Position numbers and translations under genes: made by a program
Shown here: positions 58,006 to 64,000 of the stretch, piece after piece
Position numbering within the stretch: the stretch's first letter is position 1
How the letters are laid out: each line of letters starts with the position of its first letter
Assembly (NCBI RefSeq): GCF_918797505.1
Contig: NC_092794.1
Location: 74,499,345-74,563,344, forward strand
DNA length: 64,000 nucleotides
DNA from: Bemisia tabaci
Lineage: Eukaryota > Arthropoda > Insecta > Hemiptera > Aleyrodidae
Direction: 5' to 3'
The notes under the pieces: model-generated
The model's database searches: none
Told to the model about the DNA's origin: nothing
The model's input: the letters and a program-made list of their open reading frames with translations, nothing else

Positions 58006-58854
58006 ATAACAACAGAGCGGAAACTTTGCTGCCTTATGACATAGGAGAATACCCATGGCAAAAACTTGGCATGGATTTCATGGAATTAAACAAAAACTTG
58101 TACCTGGTAGTAATAAATTATTATTCGCGATTTCCTGAATTAATTAAAATTAACAATACTATCCCCGTCAAATCTCTTAATGTCTAGAAACCTGAGAACT
58201 AAATTGTATGTTAATAAGTCAAACCGCCAATCGAAGCCAATCCCTTATACTATGTTTCACAAATTGAAATCGGACAACATTAAGGAGATGAAAAAATATC
58301 ACAAAGGCAAAGGAAAACTCTCTGAGTTAAAAATAGGTGATCCACTTTATTTCAAAAAATTATGGAATGCTGAGTGGGAGCAAGGTTGTATTGTAAAAAA
58401 AATGTAAACAACTGCGCTCGTATAAAATTAAAATGAAGCAGGTAAACAATACCGAAGAAATGGAGTATTCATCAAACCTAAAAAAGAAATAGCGCCTAAT
58501 GATGATAAAAAGCGCAAAATTGATCCAGCGCTCACAACTAAACTCCAAGAAAAATCAGCTAATTGTTATGAAAATGATTTTATAGTGATTGAAGAATGTC
58601 AATCTCAATACTTCCCCCAAACTCCAACGTCTGAAATAGAATATCTCTCGGCTGAAGAAGACGTACAATGTCTATTCAATTTAACCCCGGAAAATATTGA
58701 TAATATTATTGTGGGTCCCTCTAATAACATTGTGACAGGAGATCTATCAGAGTTGGATATTGCACCAACTCAACCTCAGCCCTCAAAACCAAATATGGGT
58801 CATTCCACATCTAGTGTACCAGGCTCGGAACCCGACCCCCTCCGATTTGGCTGA
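58002..58854 (+). pseudogene. Integrase remnants (core start and C-terminal domain)
   Basis: The frame 58002-58187 contains PWQKLGMDFMEL, with the first catalytic Asp, and YYSRFPELI, as in Gypsy integrases. It then jumps to a C-terminal-type segment (58180-58407: LRTKL, KKYHKG, IGDPLYFKK), so the rest of the catalytic core is deleted. A tail region (58585 on) is cut by the foldback insertion at 58793. Confidence 0.7.
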
Positions 58855-61245
58855 AAATTGGTATACGAGGTCTCAACATCATTCTAAGAAACTATCTTGA
58901 AGGGTTTTCCCATCCGACGCCCCGTTCGCGAGATATCGACCCCCAAAGATGGGGTGAATTTTAGCGATATTCAAAAAAGCCCGTTTTAGCGATTCTCATT
59001 TTCTCGACTTCCCTCTCTTTGACTCTCCATAGCGAGACTCTGTATCAATCCATCATACTTCGAAAGAGTGTTTCCAGACCAGTTTTTCATGTAGATTCTG
59101 AATATGCCATCGAAATTTAGCTAAAAATTATTTAAATGGCCGTAATTTAGAGTTTTTTAAAATTTACGATTTTTTCGCCATTTAATGTTCAAACTGAATT
59201 ATCTTAAAAACAGTCGCTCCGATTTTCGATTTTTTTTTTTTATACTTCAGGCTTAGGATATATACTTTTGGTTGATATACTTTTTTCAATGGGCATCGGA
59301 CGGTTAAGGGCCTAAAAAATTCATATAGGCCAAAAAAGGTCAAAAATTGGTAAAAAAATACGATTTTTTACATTTTAATCCTAATATTTCGATGATGAAC
59401 ACTTCAATTAACGATATTTCCCCCAGTTTACCCTCTAAGATGTATAAAATTAGACTATCGACGCTTTCCATACATTTACCGATCGATTAACGGCCTGATG
59501 GAAACCGGAAACCGACCGAAAATCCTCGAAATTGACGCAAAAAGACGATTTTTCACACCGTAACCGATGCTTTCCATAGATTGTAACTGCAATTTCCAAT
59601 TTTCTCTCTCTATTTCAACCTTAAGGTATATGCTTTTGAGTAATAAACACTCACTAACGTGCATCGATGGGGCACGGATCTAAACGAAAATGAAAACCGG
59701 CCGGAAATGCTCAAAAATGACGGGAAAAGGCGATTTATTGCATAGTCAGGGGAGCATGTGTTCGAAAATTACGTCCCGTTTGCACGTTTGTGATGCAAGT
59801 TTACTCCTTCATTTTGGTCCCTAGGATGAGAAAATCTTTGGTGGACTATCCGATTTTGATGCCAAGGCCCCAAAAACAAGATGGCGGCCAAAATGGAGGC
59901 TGAAATTGAAATGTTGGTGAAACGACACAAAACGTCAAGAGAGGTGTCGATTCTTATGTTTTTTGAATCGTAGATTCCAAAAAAATTGTCATACTTACAG
60001 ACCCCTCGACCCACGGAAATGACCAAAATCCAAGATGGCGGCCGATCTTGGCTCTTTAGTGGCTAAAACGTCAAATGTGGAGCAAAGAGAGGAGTAAACA
60101 CTCCAGATATCTGTTTTCGAGGTCACCGATTCCAAAAAAATAGGAGAAAAAAACATCTTATGCCAAATGGTACTGATTTGGACCATGCAAAGGCCGAACT
60201 CGGCAGTCATTCTGATTAGAGTGTTCAGAAACACTCAATAATCGGGACCCCTCGACCCACGGAAATGCACAAAATCCAAGATGGCGGCGATTTTGGCTCC
60301 TGAATGACTAAAACGTCAAATGCGGAGCAAAGTTCCCGATCCTCGAAAAGCCTTTCAGGGAGTTCACTTACCCTCTCATTCCTTCTAAAGCTCTATGTCG
60401 CTACCCTTTCACTGGGCATCCACTTCGTCTCCTCCCGGGAGGAATACCCAATCAAGCATCTTCTTTGGCAGTCCTTCGTCCGTCATTCTATTGACATGGC
60501 GATACCAGTCAAGCTGTCTGATCATGCCGTCGAATACGATGTCATTCTCGACTCTCATGATCTGCCGCACTCTTTCATTGCTAACCCGATCGCTCCTAAA
60601 AATTCCTAAAGCCACCTCCTCCAGAAATCCATCTCCGTAGTTCAATATCGAAAATTAGGATTAAAATGTAAAAAATCGTCTTTTTTTACCAATTTTTGAC
60701 CTTTTGTGGCCTATTTGAATTTTTTTGGGCCCTTAACCGTCCGATGCCCATTGAAAAAAGTATATCAACCAAAAGTATGTATCCTAAGCTTGAAGTATAA
60801 AAAAAAAATCGAAAATCGGAGAGACTGTTTTTTAGATAATGCAGTTTGAACATTGAATGGCGGAAAAATCGAAAATTTTAAAAAACTCTAAATTACGGCC
60901 ATTTAAATAATTTTTAGCTAAATTTCGATGGCATATTCAGAATCTACATGAAAAACTGGTCTGGAAACACTCTTTCGAAGTATGATGGATTGATACAGAG
61001 TCTCGCTATGGAGAGTCAAAGAGAGGGAAGTCGAGAAAATGAGAATCGCTAAAACGGGCTTTTTTGAATATCGCTAAAATTCACCCCATCTTTGGGGGTC
61101 GATATCTCGCGAACGGGGCGTCGGATGGGAAAACCCTTCAAGTTAGTTTCTTAGAATGATGTTGAGACCTCGTATACCAATTTTCAGCCAAATCGGAGGG
61201 GGTCGGGTTCCGAGCCTGGTACACTTGATGTGGAATGACCCATAT
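58793..61245. mobile_element. Foldback element, about 2.45 kb, inserted in the LTR retroelement
   Basis: The ends are ATATGGGTCATTCC and its complement. Arms of about 590 bp (58793-59385 and 60650-61245) are near-identical. The empty site read from the flanking frame fits either a TA duplication with TGGGTC ends or ATAT with GGGTC ends. The spacer carries an 88-bp direct repeat (59999-60083 and 60243-60331) and a LINE fragment. Confidence 0.85.
60330..60655 (-). mobile_element. LINE polymerase C-terminal fragment
   Basis: The minus frame 60409-60645 reads RQLDWYRHVNRM and LPKKMLDW, the conserved tail of RTE/CR1-type polymerases. It lies in the spacer of the foldback, so it was captured or inserted there. 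Confidence 0.68.
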
Positions 61246-61366
61246 AGGAAGAGGTCGTGCAAATACTAATAAAATTAGCGCAAATGTTGGCAATAGTCAA
61301 CGTGATAGGAAACCTCCAGCATATCTTAAAGATTATAAAACTAATTGAATTGTAAAAAACCAACCT

Positions 61367-61404
<38 letters not shown>

Positions 61405-61462
61405 AAATTGTTATGGTAGTGATCTAGTATATCATATCTCATATAGAGAGCGCTGTGTAGTG

Positions 61463-62049
61463 AACCTGACATGTCAGGTTTGGTGACGTCACCAAACTGA
61501 CATTTTGCTGTTATTAATTTTTCCTGTCAATTTACAGTAAGAAAATCAAACAAATCATTGAGGTTAGGTCGAGAGGCCACCTGTAGATGTAAGAAAAAAA
61601 TATTAGCTCACATATTCCACCAAAAGTTTTGATGGAAAACAGCGTCACCAAACTGACACTGAATAAGTGAGAGTGAGACACTCCAAAAACCATGGAAGAA
61701 CTGAAATCATGCTGAAATTGGAAAAAATAAGTGGACTTATCGAGTACTCGTCTGTTCGTTCTCCATTTCCGCACTCAGTCATGCCTTAATCCGCACACAA
61801 GCGATGTCTCTTGAGTGGCCACCAACTAAAACGCATAGCGTCACCAAACTGACATACTATTGAGTTACACGCTTCAAGTCTCAAATTAAATTGAATAATA
61901 TAGTTTTCTGGTGTTTCAATGCATATTATATCAAACAATGTACATTCGAGACCTAAAAAAAATAGAGAAAGCTCGCAAAAGGTCTTGGTTTATTTATATA
62001 ACGATTTGATACATTGACTACCTCCGAGTTACACGTCACCAAACTGACA
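61463..62049. repeat. Four copies of GTCACCAAACTGACA with overlapping palindromes
   Basis: Exact 15-mers lie at 61488, 61644, 61840 and 62035 (spacings 156, 196 and 195). The first is part of the perfect palindrome GTTTGGTGACGTCACCAAAC (61478-61497), which overlaps AACCTGACATGTCAGGTT (61463-61480). Sequence between copies is not obviously repeated, apart from a GAGTTACACG block near 61863 and 62027. Confidence 0.85.
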
Positions 62050-62399
62050 TTTTCACTGTTTAGCACATTGAAAAAACGGTTTCGAGTTATTCAAATCTCC
62101 TGAGGAATTTTTTCGTTGTTGGTATGACCTGCTTCTATGCAAAAAACCAAACATCGAGAGAAAATATTATAATTGAAAGTTTTCAGCAGACAGTTACACG
62201 TCTTTCCCATGTTTTATCCCATTAGCTGAAATCCACTCATATATGTTATTGTTATACATACTACTTGTATTTCTTTTTTGTGTGTGTGTTCGGTTTTCTT
62301 CAGATGGAGAACATCGTGAGCGTGTAGACAATTTCTCGAGCATCTAAATTACTAACCAACATTTTTAAAGTCATAATCAGCTTCAAAGAATTCAATCTA

Positions 62400-62545
62400 C
62401 TTATTTAAGCCGATTAATTGACCAATCGAATCTCCGATTAATTGTAAACCATCAATCGATTGGACGATTAATCGGAAGACTGTTAATCTATTACTTTAAT
62501 CGATTATTAAGGGCTTTATTAATGGATTACTAATTGATAATCGGA
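62400..62545. repeat. Array of CGATTAAT/AATCGATT words
   Basis: At least eight overlapping words such as CCGATTAATTG, ATCAATCGATTGG and CGATTAATCGG with no fixed period. Confidence 0.75.
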
Positions 62546-62727
62546 TCACCTCTACTCAACATACGATGTTTTCTTTCTACAGAGGTTGAAATTTCATAAA
62601 ATGCTGTGAAATTTTCCTAGTAAATTGAAATTCCAATTTTTATCCCTGCACCCGAGAGTCCTGAGAGCAGAAAAAGTGTTTACTTAACAAATTTTACTTT
62701 ATGAGGAAGTTAAAATGAGTCACTTAC

Positions 62728-62868
62728 TTCTTTTAGAACTATGTAGTGGAGGTATGATCGAAGCAAAGCATCACTTCTGATACATCGTTCTTTAAATTTC
62801 AGAGAACGGTCAACATTCAGGAGACAATGCTCACATATGAGGTTAGGAAGCCCATCATTTTCTTCAAC
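62728..62868 (-). CDS. Zinc-finger gene, exon encoding the second half of a ZAD
   Basis: The acceptor TTTTAAATTTCAG ends at 62869 and a GTAAGTG donor follows 62728; 47 codons, phase 0 at both ends. It encodes DGLPNLICEHC, then SLKFKERC and SDALLRSYL: the second CxxC pair, the F-K-x-x-C helix and the SDxxLR helix of zinc-finger-associated domains, which dimerise C2H2 factors in insects. The first CxxC pair must lie in an exon upstream of 62868, probably outside the window. Confidence 0.85.
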
Positions 62869-63238
62869 CTGAAATTTAAAAGATAATTAATTTAGCAAGC
62901 AGAAAGAAGGGATGACCGTGAAAAAGAAAATAATTGTGTGTAAAAACAAGATTCAGATCCTCTGGTGATGAAGGTAGCTAATGGAGCATAGCTGTCTTGA
63001 GAGAAAATTGTAAAATTCTAAAATGAGACATCAGTTTCCAAATGAATTTTCGAACGTGCGAAAGAAATATCACCGACACACTCTGTCTAAATGACCCATG
63101 CGTTGAACCCAATGGCTGTATTTCTTAGGTACTTACAGCCTTAAATAACTAAGTATGTAACCTTCCAAGACATATTTGCCTTTCTTGACAGGAAACACAC
63201 TTTCTTCTGAGAGCCATACTGACGTGATTGCATGGGTT

Positions 63239-63504
63239 ACATATCGACGGTGAAAGTCGGCAATCACATAACTCGTTTGCGGTGTCTGAAAATCTCCGCC
63301 TCTACGTCATTTTTTTAAAGGAGAACAAATTGATATTATTTCTTGAAGTGTTTGCAGAATTTTCTTCGCATTGAGAAGAAAAATCATGACAGTTTTAAAG
63401 AATTGCCGTTGAGTAGTTTTCCATTTAAAAAAATAAAGTATGACAGGAAGTCTGCGACGTCGCAAACCGAGTTATGTGATTGCCGACTTCCACCGTCGAT
63501 ATGT
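63239..63504. mobile_element. MITE with 43-bp TIRs, 266 bp
   Basis: ACATATCGACGGTGAAAGTC... (63239-63281) matches the complement of 63461-63504. A third partial end, CATATCGATGGTGAAA, occurs near 63692. The duplication is not clear. Confidence 0.8.
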
Positions 63505-64000
63505 CTATCAATTGAGGTAAAAACTTATTTTAAAAGCTCAGTGCCAAACAGACTCAGAATTACCAGAGGCCAGTATTACTGCAATCCTGGGCTAGAAACT
63601 TTCAATTTTCCTTCAAACAAAAAAAATATCTTTCGGTGGAGAAGACTAAAGTAATTTTCAGCAGTTATGAGCTAATATTTTAAATCCAGTACATATCGAT
63701 GGTGAAACTGCAGAAATGCATATCTTAGCAGCATTAGAGACTTTCCGTCAGACTTGTATTTTCTACATAAATTACTAAATGTAATTTTTAGAAAATTTCA
63801 GTGATTGTTTTCTCTTCATGAAATGTTCTGTGAGAACTTCAAGCTATGATGTTAGTTCCGTCTCCCATTAAGAGATAAAATAGGAGCAGAGATTTCAAAT
63901 CACCGCATCTGAGATATGTATTTTTGCAGCTTCACCTCAAATAAGTCTTTCACTGAGAGAAAGTCTCAATAAAGTAACTCCAGTGCCCTCACAGAAAAAT
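63505..64000. other. Right edge, nothing firm
   Basis: AT-rich. I looked for the first ZAD exon here on the minus strand and found none with convincing splice signals. Confidence 0.4.

Larger units (their letters stand above)
56859..61460 (+). mobile_element. Gypsy-like LTR retroelement, internally deleted, 3' LTR truncated
   Basis: The 5' LTR (56859-57048, TG...CA) is followed at once by TGGTGCCGAAACCCG, a primer-binding-site candidate. Then come Gag remnants, a short integrase-core remnant, an integrase C-terminal part and, after a poly(A) tract and a GGGAAAT purine stretch, the first about 50 bp of the 3' LTR (61411-61460). Protease, reverse transcriptase and RNase H are missing. The foldback 58793-61245 interrupts the last coding part, whose frame resumes on the other side and ends near 61349. 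Confidence 0.82.
15393..62868 (-). other. ZAD-C2H2 zinc-finger gene (span of visible exons)
   Basis: Six minus-strand exons share compatible phases: 62728-62868, 53745-54137, 51506-51755, 41384-41730, 21821-21901 and 15393-16178. Together they encode about 665 residues: the end of a ZAD, an acidic linker and eleven C2H2 fingers. The start and the first CxxC pair of the ZAD lie upstream of the window edge. ZAD-C2H2 proteins are nuclear DNA-binding factors that dimerise through the ZAD. The introns measure about 8.6, 2.0, 9.8, 19.5 and 5.6 kb and hold most of the transposons listed here. Additional alternative exons are possible. The joins rest on splice signals, phase and finger-linker continuity, not on transcript evidence. 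Confidence 0.78.

Noticed and set aside
1..64000. CRISPR arrays, operons, bacterial promoters or rRNA genes
   Set aside because: The window is eukaryotic: spliced genes and LINE/LTR/Helitron elements. No spacer-repeat arrays or rRNA-like sequence were seen.

Overview
The window looks like repeat-dense genomic DNA of an arthropod, most likely an insect. The evidence is a zinc-finger-associated domain (ZAD) next to C2H2 fingers, a class that expanded in insects, plus a chitin-binding type-2 (CBM14/peritrophin) exon, spliced genes with very long introns, and abundant RTE-type LINE, LTR, Helitron and terminal-inverted-repeat (TIR) elements. A hemipteran is my guess from general character only; the sequence does not prove it.

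Host genes. One minus-strand gene dominates the window. Six exons with matching phases run from 62868 down to 15393: the second half of a ZAD (62728-62868), an acidic linker with one finger (53745-54137), three fingers (51506-51755), four fingers (41384-41730), a small 27-codon exon (21821-21901) and the terminal exon with three fingers (15393-16178). The first half of the ZAD and the start codon lie beyond 64000. Introns reach 19.5 kb. A separate plus-strand gene ends in the left part: a CBM14 exon (7344-7548) followed by a 3' exon with a poly(A) signal at 8719. A long minus-strand frame (47366-49209) inside the zinc-finger gene resembles the DUF7869 transposon-derived family. It starts at a splice acceptor whose phase matches the upstream zinc-finger exon.

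Mobile elements, left to right. A degraded RTE-like LINE (1-3536) has a TIR element (2261-3366) inserted in its 5' region. Then come a foldback element (4128-4634), an 8-bp-duplicating TIR element (4893-6400) that carries a LINE tail, a MULE-like MITE (6483-6679), mariner-like foldbacks (7608-8300, 11183-12195, 35139-35936), other inverted repeats, a minisatellite (17164-17480), a second copy of the 8-bp TIR element (20740-21329), a CACAGTG-ended element (22437-24621) and a hAT-like palindrome with 698-bp arms (24956-27734). A second LINE copy (28977-34815) is split by an LTR retrotransposon (30234-34516), itself hit by a Helitron (30302-31150); each junction can be read to the base. Further right are a foldback (39508-40847) inside an older repeat, a second copy of the unusual TIR element (42293-43416), a perfect 106-bp hairpin (44758-44863), and an internally deleted LTR retroelement (56859-61460) interrupted by a large foldback (58793-61245).

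The most unusual object is the TIR family at 2261-3366 and 42293-43416. Both copies have CCCAAGTAGCA ends and an AA dinucleotide target duplication; one is confirmed by an empty site in the second LINE copy. Both hold a tRNA-like A-box/B-box pair with identical 31-nt spacing. Both also carry arrays of short palindromic words whose base sequence differs completely between copies. Because nearly all these elements lie in introns of one gene, its primary transcript would contain many long inverted repeats.
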